Origin: Chloroflexaceae bacterium
Lineage (GTDB): Bacteria > Chloroflexota > Chloroflexia > Chloroflexales > Chloroflexaceae
NCBI GenBank assembly: GCA_025057155.1
Contig: JANWYD010000005.1
Location: 153,858-217,857 of the forward strand
DNA: 64,000 bases
Direction: 5' to 3'
Shown: in pieces, positions 42,133 to 50,787 of the stretch
Numbering within the stretch: the stretch's first letter is position 1
Layout: every line of letters begins with the position of its first letter
The notes under the pieces: generated by a model
Databases searched by the model: none
Told to the model about the DNA's origin: nothing
Seen by the model: the letters and a program-made list of their open reading frames with translations, nothing else
Translations under genes and position numbers: made by a program

Positions 42133-42795
42133 ATGTCTACGAAAGGTCTGACCCTGGTGCTCGCCGATGATCACCACCTGGTGCGCGAAGGATTGCGCCT
42201 GCTGCTGGAGACGCGCTTGCAGTGCCGGGTTGTCGGCGAGGCCGCCACCGGCGTCGAAGCCGTGGCCCTGGTGCGCGCGCATCGCCCTGACATCCTGATA
42301 GTCGATCTGAGCATGCCTGGGATGAGCGGCATTGATGTGACGCGCGCCGTGGTGTCCCAGGTCCCGGAGACGCGCGTGATTGTCCTCTCCATGCACGGCG
42401 ACGAACCGCACGTCCGCGAGGCCCTGCGCGCAGGGGCGATGGCCTACGTGCTCAAGGAGTCCCTCGCCGATGATTTTTTGCACGCCATCGCTCAGGTGGC
42501 TGCCGGGCAGCGCTATCTCAGCCCGCGCCTGGCCGAGCGGGCGATCAGTTCCTTTGCTGGCGAGCGCGCTGGCGCGGCAACTGCGAACACCGAGAACCTG
42601 AGCCCCCGCGAGCGCGAGGTGCTGAGCCTGGTGGCTCAGGGCCTGACCAGCGCGGCGATCGCCGAACGCCTGGGCATCGGCGTGCGTACCGTGGAGTGGC
42701 ACCGCGCTCGCTTGCTGCATAAGCTCGGGCTGCACAGCGTCGCCGACCTGGTGCGCTATGCCCTCCAGCACGGCCTGGCGCCTGAGACCGAGTAA
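42133..42795 (+). CDS. NarL/FixJ-family response regulator
   Basis: A 220-residue regulator. The receiver has ADDHHLVREG, phospho-acceptor Asp in ILIVDLSMPGMSG (residue 57 region), and K in VLKESL. A LuxR-type HTH follows (LSPREREVLSLVAQGLTSA, RTVEWHRARLLHKLG). It should bind DNA as a dimer once phosphorylated. The HisKA_3 kinase at 31505-32659 is the most likely partner in the window. A strong hairpin (42824-42852) ends the gene, so it is monocistronic. Confidence 0.93.
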   Translation: MSTKGLTLVLADDHHLVREGLRLLLETRLQCRVVGEAATGVEAVALVRAHRPDILIVDLSMPGMSGIDVTRAVVSQVPETRVIVLSMHGDEPHVREALRAGAMAYVLKESLADDFLHAIAQVAAGQRYLSPRLAERAISSFAGERAGAATANTENLSPREREVLSLVAQGLTSAAIAERLGIGVRTVEWHRARLLHKLGLHSVADLVRYALQHGLAPETE

Positions 42796-42823
42796 TCTGC
42801 GGCCAACCCTCCCATCAGGCAGG

Positions 42824-42852
42824 GGCGTGGGGAAACCCGGTTTCCCCACGCC
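42824..42852 (+). terminator. hairpin after the NarL-type regulator
   Basis: Perfect 12-bp stem GGCGTGGGGAAA (42824-42835), 5-base loop CCCGG, TTTCCCCACGCC (42841-42852). A second GGAAACCCGGTTTCC (42898-42912) follows. No U-run, but position and strength favour termination. Confidence 0.65.
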
Positions 42853-42959
42853 GGAACCGGTGCCGGGGCGCCTGGCGCCGCGGTGGATAGGGTCGGAGGA
42901 AACCCGGTTTCCCATTATTCACGGCAGTGTTGTGCGGCTTCGCTGCATGAGATTCACCT

Positions 42960-45785
42960 ATGAAAACCGCCGACCAGTTCACAGCCGAATTGGCGCCGTG
43001 GAGCGTATCGGTCGCTGAAGCCTACACCGCGCTCAACTCCCGTCCCGGCGGACTTTCGGCCTCGGAAGTTGCGGCGCGCCTGCGTCGCTATGGTCCAAAC
43101 ACCCTCCAGACGGTCAGGGGCCGGCCCCTGATCGGGACCTTCGTCGAGAACTTCACGCACCTGATGGCGATCCTCCTCTGGATCGCCGGGGCAATCGCCT
43201 TTCTGGTGCAGTTGCCCCAACTGGGTGTGGCCATCTGGACGGTCACGCTGATCAACGGGTTGTTCAGCTTCTGGCAGGAGTACCGGGCGGAACGGGCCGC
43301 CGCCGCCCTGCGTGCACTGCTGCCAGCCAGGGCGCGCGTGCTGCGCGATGGCAGCGTGCAAGAGGTGCCGCGTGACGAGATTGTGCCCGGCGACCTGTTA
43401 CTGCTGGCCGAAGGCGACCTCGTCGCTGCCGACGGTCGTCTGGTCGAGGCGGTCGAGTTGCGGGTTGATCAGGCCACGCTCACCGGCGAGGCGCGCGCCG
43501 TTTCCAAACACGCTGAAACCTACGCCGGCCCCGAGACCGGCCCCGCGCTGCCCAATGTGGTCTTCGCCGGCACCACGGTGGTCGCTGGCAGGGGGAAGGC
43601 GCTCGTCTTCGCCACGGGGATGCGCAGCGCCTTCGGCGCGATCGCCCGGATGACCCAGAGCGTTACCGAGGCCCCCAGTCCCTTGCAGCTAGAACTGGCG
43701 CGCCTGACCCGCGTCGTCAGCGCCATCGCGATCGGCGTCGGCGCGCTCTTCTTTGCGCTCGCCGTAGGCGTGGTGCGGATTGGTCTCGTCGACAGCTTCA
43801 TCTTCGCCATGGGCATGATCGTCGCCTTCGTGCCGGAAGGGCTTTTGCCCACGGTCACCCTGGCCCTGGCCATCGGGGTGCAGCGCATGGCCCGCCGGCA
43901 CGCGCTGGTCAAACGTCTCTCCTCTGTCGAGACCCTCGGCTGCACCCAGGTGATCTGTACCGACAAAACTGGCACCCTGACGCAGAACGCCATGACCGTG
44001 CGCTACCTCTGGGCCGGTGGCCGGCAGTTTGAGGTGAGCGGCAGCGGCTACGACCCCGCTGGCGGCATCAGTGCCGATGGTCAGCCCTGTCGCCCCGTTC
44101 CGGGCGACGACCTGTACGACCTGCTGCGCGCCGGCGCCCTCTGCAACGATGCCCGGCTCCTGCCGCCAGGCGCCGCTCCCGCCGGCCATGGCAACTTGAG
44201 CGGCTGGAGCGTCCTTGGCGACCCGACCGAGGCGGCGCTGCAGGTTGTGGCGCGGAAAGGAGGGTTGGACCCGGAAGCGCTGGCCCGCGCCGAGCCGCGC
44301 ATCCACGAGTTGCCGTTTGAGTCGCGTCGCAAACTGATGAGCACGGTGCATGGCGCTGGCGGCGCGCGGGTGTATACCAAGGGCGCGCCCGACGAGGTGC
44401 TGGCCCGCTGTACAACCATTCGCCTCTCCGGTCGCGATGTGCCTCTCGATGAGCGGCTGCGGGCCGAGGTGCGCACAGTCAAGGACCGGCTCGCCCGGAG
44501 CGGGTTGCGGGTGCTGGGGGTGGCGCAGCGCCAGTTGCCCGAGGACCAGCCTCCGCATCAGGCCGAAGCGGTCGAGCGTGACCTGACCTTCCTGGGCCTG
44601 GCGGCGATGTACGATCCGCCTCGCCCGGAGGTGGCCGAGGCGGTCGCCAGGTGTCACCGGGCAGGCATTCGCATCGTGATGATCACCGGCGACGATGGGC
44701 TGACGGCCACGACCATCGCCCGGCGCCTCGACCTGGTGCGGCAGGAGCATCCGCGCCTGGTGACGGGGGTGGAACTCGACGCGCTCCCTGACGCCGAGCT
44801 GGACCAGATCCTCCGCGAGGAGGTGATTTTCGCCCGCGTCGCACCCGAGCACAAGCTGCGGATCGTCGCGGCGTTACAGCGTATGGGCCTGGTCGTGGCT
44901 GTAACCGGCGACGGGGTGAACGATGCGCCCGCGCTCAAACAGGCCGACATCGGCGTGGCGATGGGCATGGCCGGCACCGACGTGGCCCGCGAATCGGCGG
45001 ACATGGTTCTCACCGACGACAATTTCGCCACCATCGTGCATGCAGTTGAAGAGGGGCGCGCCGTCTACGCCAACATACGCAAGTTTGTGACCTACATTTT
45101 CACCAGCAACGTGCCTGAAGCCGTGCCCTTCGTGCTCTTCGCCTTGAGTGGCGGGCGCATTCCGCTGGCGCTGACAGTGATGCAGGTGCTGGCGATTGAT
45201 CTGGGCACCGACCTGCTGCCGGCCCTGGCCCTCGGCGCCGAACCAGCCGAAGCAGGGGTGATGGATCGTCCCCCGCGCCGGCGGGAGGAGCACCTGATCA
45301 CACGCGGGTTGCTGCTGCGCTCGCTCTGCTTTCTCGGCCTGATCCAGAGCGCGGCGGCGATGCTGGCCTTCTACACCATCTACTGGGGCGCCGGTTACGC
45401 GGGGCAGTGGCTCGATCTGCCCGGCAGTGGCCCCCTCTACCAGACGGCGACCACCATGACCCTGGCGGCGATTGTAGCGACCCAGATCGGCAACCTGTTC
45501 GCCCAGCGCACCGAAGAGACCTCGATCCTGACCGTCGGACCGGGCCGCAACCGTCTCATCTGGATCGGCATCGCGGTGGAACTGACGCTGATTGTTGCCA
45601 TCGTCTACCTGCCGCTGCTGCAATGGGTCTTCGGTACAGCCCCGTTGCCCGCGGCAAGCTGGCTGGTGTTTCTGGCGTGCACCCCCGTGCTGCTGATCGC
45701 CGACGAAGCGCGCAAGGCCGTGCTGCGTCGCTACCGGCGCCGGCAGGCACCCCTTCCGGCGCCTGGAGTCTATTCTGGGAGGTGA
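42960..45785 (+). CDS. P-type cation ATPase with Na,K-ATPase-like (P2C) motifs
   Basis: A 941-residue P-type ATPase: LTGEA actuator loop, phospho-acceptor D335 in ICTDKTGTLTQN, hinge VTGDGVNDAPALK, about ten membrane helices. TM4 carries PEGLLPTV and TM6 carries DLGTDLLPALALGAEPAE (from D747). Both match the Na,K/H,K-ATPase pattern rather than Ca-ATPase (NLVTDGLPA). It is followed 3 bases later by two TrkA/RCK proteins, which bind nucleotide and gate K+ systems. A role in K+/Na+ balance is thus likely; the ion is not proven. Confidence 0.9.
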   Translation: MKTADQFTAELAPWSVSVAEAYTALNSRPGGLSASEVAARLRRYGPNTLQTVRGRPLIGTFVENFTHLMAILLWIAGAIAFLVQLPQLGVAIWTVTLINGLFSFWQEYRAERAAAALRALLPARARVLRDGSVQEVPRDEIVPGDLLLLAEGDLVAADGRLVEAVELRVDQATLTGEARAVSKHAETYAGPETGPALPNVVFAGTTVVAGRGKALVFATGMRSAFGAIARMTQSVTEAPSPLQLELARLTRVVSAIAIGVGALFFALAVGVVRIGLVDSFIFAMGMIVAFVPEGLLPTVTLALAIGVQRMARRHALVKRLSSVETLGCTQVICTDKTGTLTQNAMTVRYLWAGGRQFEVSGSGYDPAGGISADGQPCRPVPGDDLYDLLRAGALCNDARLLPPGAAPAGHGNLSGWSVLGDPTEAALQVVARKGGLDPEALARAEPRIHELPFESRRKLMSTVHGAGGARVYTKGAPDEVLARCTTIRLSGRDVPLDERLRAEVRTVKDRLARSGLRVLGVAQRQLPEDQPPHQAEAVERDLTFLGLAAMYDPPRPEVAEAVARCHRAGIRIVMITGDDGLTATTIARRLDLVRQEHPRLVTGVELDALPDAELDQILREEVIFARVAPEHKLRIVAALQRMGLVVAVTGDGVNDAPALKQADIGVAMGMAGTDVARESADMVLTDDNFATIVHAVEEGRAVYANIRKFVTYIFTSNVPEAVPFVLFALSGGRIPLALTVMQVLAIDLGTDLLPALALGAEPAEAGVMDRPPRRREEHLITRGLLLRSLCFLGLIQSAAAMLAFYTIYWGAGYAGQWLDLPGSGPLYQTATTMTLAAIVATQIGNLFAQRTEETSILTVGPGRNRLIWIGIAVELTLIVAIVYLPLLQWVFGTAPLPAASWLVFLACTPVLLIADEARKAVLRRYRRRQAPLPAPGVYSGR

Positions 45786-45788
45786 GCG

Positions 45789-46433
45789 ATGCGTGTCATC
45801 ATCCTTGGCTGTGGCCGCATTGGCTCAGGACTGGCCGCGCGGCTCAGCTACGCCGGTCACAGCGTCACGGTGATCGAACCGGTCGCTGCGGCCCTGGCCC
45901 ACTTGCCTGCGGGCTTTCGCGGGCGCACCCTCGTCGGCGACGTGCTCGACCGGCGGCTCTTGCTTCAAGCGGGTATTGACCACCAGGACGCTCTCGCCGC
46001 TGTAACCCCCAGCGACGACGTCAACATCGTCGCCGCCCGGCTGGCACGCCTGGTCTTCCGGGTGCCGCGGGTCGTGGCGCGGGTCTACCACCCGCGCGCC
46101 GCCGAGGTCTATCGGCGCCTTGGCGTGCAGACCGTCTGTACAACAACCTGGGGCATCAGCCGCATTGCCGAACTGTTGAGCTACTCCGAGCTTGAGCCAG
46201 TGGCGAGCCTGGGCAGCGATGTGGATCTGCTCACCGTCGCCGTGCCCCCCTTGCTGGTGGGGCGTCCGGTCAGTGTGATAACGGCGCCCGGGGAGATCCA
46301 GGTGGCGGCGATCAGTCGCGGCGGGCGCACCTTTTTGCCCCAGCCGGCCACGCGCCTCGAAGCGGGCGATCTGCTGCACCTGGTCGTGCTAACAGTGGCC
46401 ACCGACCACCTGGCGGCTCTACTGCGACAGTAA
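45789..46433 (+). CDS. TrkA family potassium regulator (RCK_N + RCK_C)
   Basis: A 214-residue protein. The Rossmann NAD-binding core MRVIILGCGRIGSGLA and VGDVLDRRLLLQAGID begin the RCK_N domain, with a C-terminal RCK_C/TrkA_C domain (VGRPVSVITAPGEIQVAAIS). It starts 3 bases after the P-type ATPase stop and is translationally coupled. It senses NAD(H)/ATP and gates a K+ channel or transporter. No TrkH/TrkG-like or Ktr-type membrane subunit is visible in the window, so it may control the adjacent ATPase. Confidence 0.9.
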   Translation: MRVIILGCGRIGSGLAARLSYAGHSVTVIEPVAAALAHLPAGFRGRTLVGDVLDRRLLLQAGIDHQDALAAVTPSDDVNIVAARLARLVFRVPRVVARVYHPRAAEVYRRLGVQTVCTTTWGISRIAELLSYSELEPVASLGSDVDLLTVAVPPLLVGRPVSVITAPGEIQVAAISRGGRTFLPQPATRLEAGDLLHLVVLTVATDHLAALLRQ

Positions 46434-46445
46434 AGGAGGCCGGCT

Positions 46446-46850
46446 ATGCGCGTGCTGATCGTTGGCGGCGGGCAGGTGGGGTCATACCTGGCTGGATTGC
46501 TCCTGGAAGAGGGGCACGCGGTAACCATCGTCGAGATGCATGAGGCGACGGCCGGGGCCCTGCGCGAGGTCCTGCCTGATGCTACGGTGATCCACGGCAA
46601 TGGCACCGACCCCGAGGCGCTGGAGATGGCCGGCATTCACGCCACCGATCTGGTTGCCGCCGTCACCGGCACCGACGCGACGAACCTGGTGATCACCAGC
46701 CTGGCGCGCTTTGCCTTCAACGTGCCGAAGGCCGTCGCACGGGTGAACAATCCCCACAACACCTGGATGTTCATCCCTGAAATGGGCGTGGACCTGGCCC
46801 TGAACCAGGCTGAGGTGCTGGCGCGCCTGATTGCGCAGACGATGCTGTAG
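46446..46850 (+). CDS. short RCK_N-only TrkA-like protein
   Basis: A 134-residue protein with only the NAD-binding half: MRVLIVGGGQVGSYLAGLL, IHGNGTDPEALEMAGI, and VTGTDATNLVITSLA. It lacks the TrkA_C part usual in the family, ending at ARLIAQTML. AAAGGAGG precedes the ATG. It may pair with the 214-residue partner upstream into a mixed ring, or be a truncated relic. No frame downstream continues the C-domain. Confidence 0.85.
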   Translation: MRVLIVGGGQVGSYLAGLLLEEGHAVTIVEMHEATAGALREVLPDATVIHGNGTDPEALEMAGIHATDLVAAVTGTDATNLVITSLARFAFNVPKAVARVNNPHNTWMFIPEMGVDLALNQAEVLARLIAQTML

Positions 46851-46960
46851 CAGCGGGGCGCAGGGAGCGCCTGACACCCCGGTGGATCGGGATGTGCGGC
46901 AACCGGAGCGTCCCGGCGGGCGGAGGCGTGGGGCAACCCGGGCGTGCCGATGTTATCTGG

Positions 46961-47018
46961 TATAGCCCGCGCAGGCGGGCTTCGCATGGGTAGCCCGCGG
47001 CTTCAGCCGCCGGGCTAC
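46961..47018. repeat. double-hairpin dispersed repeat, copy 2
   Basis: Reverse complement of 2605-2660 (TATAGCCCGC...GCGGGCT then TAGCCCGCGGC...CCGGGCTA). Intergenic, 110 bases after the RCK stop. Confidence 0.8.
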
Positions 47019-47089
47019 GGGGCGAATACCGGTTTGGATACTTAATCTTCATCACAACAGGTTCACACTGAAAAGAAAGGAGATTTCCA

Positions 47090-47557
47090 ATGAGCAACGT
47101 TCTTGATCAAGTCATGGACATGCTGCGCGAAGCGGCGGTTCCCTTTGAATTGATACACCATCGCGCCGACTTTACCGCGCAGGAAACCGCGCAGGACACG
47201 CACACTCCGGGGCGCCGGTTCATCAAAACCGTGGTGGTGCGGGTTGATGATGATCTGGCGCTGGCGCTGCTCCCCGCCCCGCGCATGGTAAACCTCGAGG
47301 CTCTCCAGCAGGCCCTGGGCGCCTCCCGGGTGCGTCTCGCCAGCGAAGCGGAGATTGCCGAGCGTTTCCCCACCTGCGAAGTGGGAGCCTTGCCGCCCTT
47401 CGGGTCGCTCTTCGGAGCGCCGGTCTACAGCGATCTGCACCTTGATGACGAGGAACAGGTCACGTTCACGGCGGGGACGCACCGTGACGCCATCCGCATG
47501 CGCTATGGCGACCTGCGTCGCCTCGTTGGGGCCACGCCGCTTGCCTTCGCCGAGTAA
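47090..47557 (+). CDS. YbaK/ProX-type aminoacyl-tRNA deacylase
   Basis: A 155-residue protein with the YbaK/ProX fold: VPFELIHHRADFTAQETAQD, RRFIKTVVVRVDDDLALAL, and GALPPFGSLFGAPVYSD. The conserved Lys lies in RRFIKTVVV. Such proteins hydrolyse mischarged Cys- or Ala-tRNA(Pro) or similar. GGAGA precedes the ATG. It stands alone between repeats. Confidence 0.85.
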   Translation: MSNVLDQVMDMLREAAVPFELIHHRADFTAQETAQDTHTPGRRFIKTVVVRVDDDLALALLPAPRMVNLEALQQALGASRVRLASEAEIAERFPTCEVGALPPFGSLFGAPVYSDLHLDDEEQVTFTAGTHRDAIRMRYGDLRRLVGATPLAFAE

Positions 47558-47580
47558 CCCGGACGGCGCATAGGCTGACG

Positions 47581-47607
47581 GTAGCGCAACCCGGAGGGTT
47601 GCGCTAC
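47581..47607. repeat. GCAACC-hairpin repeat
   Basis: GTAGCGCAACC-CGGAG-GGTTGCGCTAC, an 11-bp stem, 24 bases past the deacylase stop; a likely terminator for it. Confidence 0.7.
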
Positions 47608-47825
47608 TGTGCCTTATTTTGGGGGCATCTCACCGCGGGTACAACCCGTACAATTACGGGTCTTTAACCTGCATCACCACGTATGGCAGCCGGCCTCTTG
47701 CTCCACTACACTTAGAAATGTCCGGCGGCATTCATAGTCTGTAGGCTACTCCGCTGCCGGGACATCAAAGAATGCGTGCCTGTGGTTTCGGGCGCGGTCG
47801 AGAATAGTGTAAAGAGAGGAAAGCC

Positions 47826-48104
47826 TTGGATCGCTACACGTGCCTGCGCGAACTCCTGCCGGTGATCGAGACGGCGTTGGCGGCCAAGGGTTATGTGGCC
47901 GAGGCCGCGTACCGCTACGCAGTTGATGGCAGGCGCGTCACGGTGATGACGCGCGGTGCGGCGGTTATTGCGCTCCACGAGGATCTGGGGCGCGACATGG
48001 CTGACATTACCGTCTATGGCAGCCCCGAGACAGGCGGTATCGGGGTGCTGGAAGAGTTGCCCCCACCGTTCCCCTCGGTCCCTGGTCAGGTGCTGATGCC
48101 CTGA
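47826..48104 (+). CDS. small conserved-looking protein of unknown function
   Basis: A 92-residue frame with TTG start and GAGAGGAAAG before it. It has a compact alpha/beta pattern (CLRELLPVIETALAAKGYV, RRVTVMTRGAAVIALHED), no membrane helix and no motif I recognise. The good ribosome site and codon-use pattern like its neighbours favour a real gene. Confidence 0.55.
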   Translation: MDRYTCLRELLPVIETALAAKGYVAEAAYRYAVDGRRVTVMTRGAAVIALHEDLGRDMADITVYGSPETGGIGVLEELPPPFPSVPGQVLMP

Positions 48105-48613
48105 CTCTGCGCCAGGTTGTGACCCTACGCTCGCCGTGGCTTTGCCGGCCCGGAGCAGTGTAGGGCTGGTTTGCGGCGCCGCGCGGCGCTTCGCCGTGCT
48201 CCTCGCAGCGAAGGACTCCAGGCTCTCCTCTGCGTCTCCCTGCTCTTGCCTGATCAGCAGCTCTGGAAGGCCGCCGTTCTCTCAGGCCCTTTCCTCTTAG
48301 TGACGATCAGGGTGTTCCGCACCCTGGCTCGCCGCAAAAGCAAGGGGTGGGTGGAGCGCCGTCCTGCCAGAAGTAGCTGCAGAGGTGAGCGAAGCGGCCG
48401 CGCGGGAGAGTCTGGGAGAGCGAAACCTTCCCGCAAGAATGTTTTTGTTCTTTCTCGTCGCAGGGTGGTAAAATCGAAGCTGGTTTCACGTCACAGATAA
48501 GGAGAGATCAGATCCCCTTTCGCGCAACACCGAGGGTTGCGCTGCCGCCTCAAAGACGGGTGGTGTTCGGCCGTGAACGCTGGATCATCAACCGATGCTC
48601 AGAGAGGTGTGTT
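48105..48613. promoter_or_regulatory. gap upstream of the phosphoribosyltransferase
   Basis: No gene supported. Promoter TTGTTC (48445-48450), 18 bases, TAAAAT (48469-48474). A GCGCAAC-ACCGAGG-GTTGCGC hairpin (48522-48542) lies in the leader. The 48120-48400 part contains no domain on either strand. Confidence 0.45.
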
Positions 48614-49312
48614 ATGGCAGGGTTCCAACGCTTGCATTCCTGGATCCTGGGCCAGGGCCGCCGGTTTCATGATCGCGCGGCTGCCGGTCGGGCCCTGGCC
48701 GAGCGGCTTACCGTCTATGCTGGTCGCCCCGACACAATCGTACTGGCCCTGCCCCGCGGCGGCGTTCCCGTAGCTTACGAGATCGCGATGGCCCTCGATG
48801 CCCCGCTGGACCTCATGCTCGTGCGGAAACTCGGGGTTCCCGGCGAGGAAGAACTGGCCATGGGGGCCATCGCGGAGGGCGGGGTGCGCGTGCTCAATAC
48901 CGACGTCGTGCACGGTCTGCGCATTGACCCTGATACGATCGCCTGGGTGGCCGCTCGCGAAGGGCAGGAATTAGACCGCCGGGGGCGTCTGTACCGTGGA
49001 GAGCGCCCGGCGCCCGATCTCCGCGGCAAGACGGTCATTCTGGTGGACGATGGACTGGCGACCGGCGCGACGATGCGCGCTGCCATCGTTGCCGCTCGCG
49101 CCCAGGAACCGGCGCGTATCGTGGTTGCCGCGCCGGTCGCGGCGCGGGAAACGGTGGCCTTGCTCCAGCCAATGGTGGATGAGGTGGTCGTCGTGCAAAC
49201 CCCGGAGCCGCTCGCCGCGATTGGCCTGTGGTATGAAGAGTTCTCCCAGGTGAGCGACGACGAGGTGCGAGCTTTGCTGCAACGCGCCGCGGAGCGGCAG
49301 CGAACGGTCTGA
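48614..49312 (+). CDS. phosphoribosyltransferase-fold protein
   Basis: A 232-residue protein starting at ATG 48614, after AGAGGTG. PRTase core: VLALPRGGVPVAYEIAMALD, DLMLVRKLGVPGEEELAMGA, and the PRPP loop VILVDDGLATGATM. It matches predicted phosphoribosyltransferases that accompany stress genes (the Rv2030c N-terminal type) rather than a named biosynthetic PRTase. Its substrate is unknown. An adjacent GNAT gene follows within 8 bases. Confidence 0.85.
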   Translation: MAGFQRLHSWILGQGRRFHDRAAAGRALAERLTVYAGRPDTIVLALPRGGVPVAYEIAMALDAPLDLMLVRKLGVPGEEELAMGAIAEGGVRVLNTDVVHGLRIDPDTIAWVAAREGQELDRRGRLYRGERPAPDLRGKTVILVDDGLATGATMRAAIVAARAQEPARIVVAAPVAARETVALLQPMVDEVVVVQTPEPLAAIGLWYEEFSQVSDDEVRALLQRAAERQRTV

Positions 49313-49320
49313 GCGCCTAT

Positions 49321-50310
49321 ATGATTACCTGCCGCCAGCGCGATTATCAGGGCGCAGAAGAACTCGATGCCGTGCTCGACCTGTGGTGCGCTGCCAGAGC
49401 AGTGGATCAGGGCGATCCCTGGCCGCCGCTTGACGCGTTACACGCCGAACTCGCCGCGCGCCAGGCGGGAGCCTGCGACACCCGGGTGTGGGAAGATGCC
49501 CACGGCCAGCCGGTAGGCGCTGCGCTGCTGCTTGACGCCTGCATCCTGATAGCCTGCGCCAGACCCGGCGCCGAGACCGAAGCCCTGGCGACCGAAATGC
49601 TCGCCTGGGGGCTCCAGAGCGTCGCCCGAATTACCCACGGTCGCGGTGAACATCCCTGCCTGTTCGTACCTGCCCGCAGCGATGATCGGCGGTTCATCGC
49701 GCTGCTGGAACGCGCCGGTTTTGAGGCCGATCCCTGGCGTACCCTGCGGATGCGGCGCTCGTTGCGCGACCCGATCGCCGAGCCGCAGGTCCCGCCGGGT
49801 ATCGTGATCCGGCCCGTTGCCGGTATGCGCGACATCGCGGCGATCGTCGCGCTCCACGACGTTGTGTTCGCAGGTTGTGACAAGGATCTCGACGATCGCG
49901 CGGCGCTGATGCGCGCGCCAGGGTACCAGCCTGCGCTGGACCTGGTTGCCGTAGGGCCGACAGGCGCTCTGGCCGGCTATGTCCTGGGCGTCGTTGCGTT
50001 ACTGGAGCGCGAGCGCCTGGGACAGGCGTCAGGCTGGATCGAGTTCGTTGGGGTAGAACGTTCGCAGCGCAGGCTGGGCGTGGGGCGCGCGCTCGTGCTG
50101 CGCCTGTTACATGCCATGCGCGGCGCCGGTCTCGATGCGGCCCTGCTCAGCACTGGCGCGGCCAATCTGGCTGCCTGCCGGCTCTTCGCCGCCTGCGGAT
50201 TCGCCGTCTGGCACGAGATCCGCTGGTATGTGCGTGAAGCTGGCCCTGATGAGGGGCGACCGGCTCGTGTAGAGCAACCCTCCGGGTTGCTAGAAAAGTG
50301 TGCCCCATAA
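49321..50310 (+). CDS. double GNAT-family N-acetyltransferase
   Basis: A 329-residue protein with two GNAT domains, an MshD-like layout. The second has the acetyl-CoA motif QRRLGVGRALVLRLL and GAANLAACRLFAACGF. The first (about 1-150) is weaker (HGQPVGAALLLDACIL). It follows the PRTase gene by 8 bases, so is likely co-transcribed. The last residues (VEQPSGLLEKCAP) are encoded by a GCAACCC repeat, suggesting that the repeat has altered the C-terminus. Confidence 0.85.
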   Translation: MITCRQRDYQGAEELDAVLDLWCAARAVDQGDPWPPLDALHAELAARQAGACDTRVWEDAHGQPVGAALLLDACILIACARPGAETEALATEMLAWGLQSVARITHGRGEHPCLFVPARSDDRRFIALLERAGFEADPWRTLRMRRSLRDPIAEPQVPPGIVIRPVAGMRDIAAIVALHDVVFAGCDKDLDDRAALMRAPGYQPALDLVAVGPTGALAGYVLGVVALLERERLGQASGWIEFVGVERSQRRLGVGRALVLRLLHAMRGAGLDAALLSTGAANLAACRLFAACGFAVWHEIRWYVREAGPDEGRPARVEQPSGLLEKCAP

Positions 50311-50313
50311 AAA

Positions 50314-50346
50314 GGGGTATGGAGAACCCATACGTCTCCATACCCC
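50314..50346. terminator. bidirectional hairpin between GNAT and dodecin genes
   Basis: Perfect 12-bp stem GGGGTATGGAGA (50314-50325), 9-base loop, TCTCCATACCCC (50335-50346). A-run precedes it on the plus strand. The genes converge here. Confidence 0.75.
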
Positions 50347-50373
50347 GGCAACCAGCTATGTTGATGTTAGACC

Positions 50374-50589
50374 CTACTCATCCTCGTGATACTTGAAGGA
50401 GAGTTTGATCTTTGTGCGGTAGACCAGCGTCTCTCCATCGAGATGGATATCCTGCGCCACCACCTCGGCGACGCGGATGTCGCGCAAGGTTTTGGCCGCC
50501 GTCGTCATCGCAACCGCCGCGGCCTTCTCCCACGACTCGAGGCTCGTGCCGACGATCTCTATCACCTTGTAGACGCTCTCAGCACTCAT
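50374..50589 (-). CDS. dodecin family protein
   Basis: A 71-residue protein: MSAESVYKVIEIVGTSLESW, AVAMTTAAKTLRDIRVAEVV and YRTKIKLSFKYHEDE. The Trp and spacing match flavin-binding dodecins, which form dodecamers that store FMN or riboflavin. It is a single gene with GGAG upstream. The gap 50590-50787 holds nothing else that I can name. Confidence 0.93.
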   Translation of the reverse strand: MSAESVYKVIEIVGTSLESWEKAAAVAMTTAAKTLRDIRVAEVVAQDIHLDGETLVYRTKIKLSFKYHEDE

Positions 50590-50787
50590 GATCCGCTCCT
50601 TTCATTCTGGCTTGCAGCGTTCACCATTGAGCTGCGACGGACCTTGAGAACACGGCGGGCGACCCATCCTGCTTTCAGATTATTATCTTCTACCATACAT
50701 CACCCGGGGCCAGGTTGCAAGTATGCGCGGCGTCACCCGGTGTGATGGTTCCTCGACGCTTGCCGGTTGGGGCCATGGCCTCGGCGG

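Noticed and set aside
48171..48500. 109-residue frame upstream of the phosphoribosyltransferase
   Set aside because: Basic, low-complexity composition, no ribosome site, covers the likely promoter.
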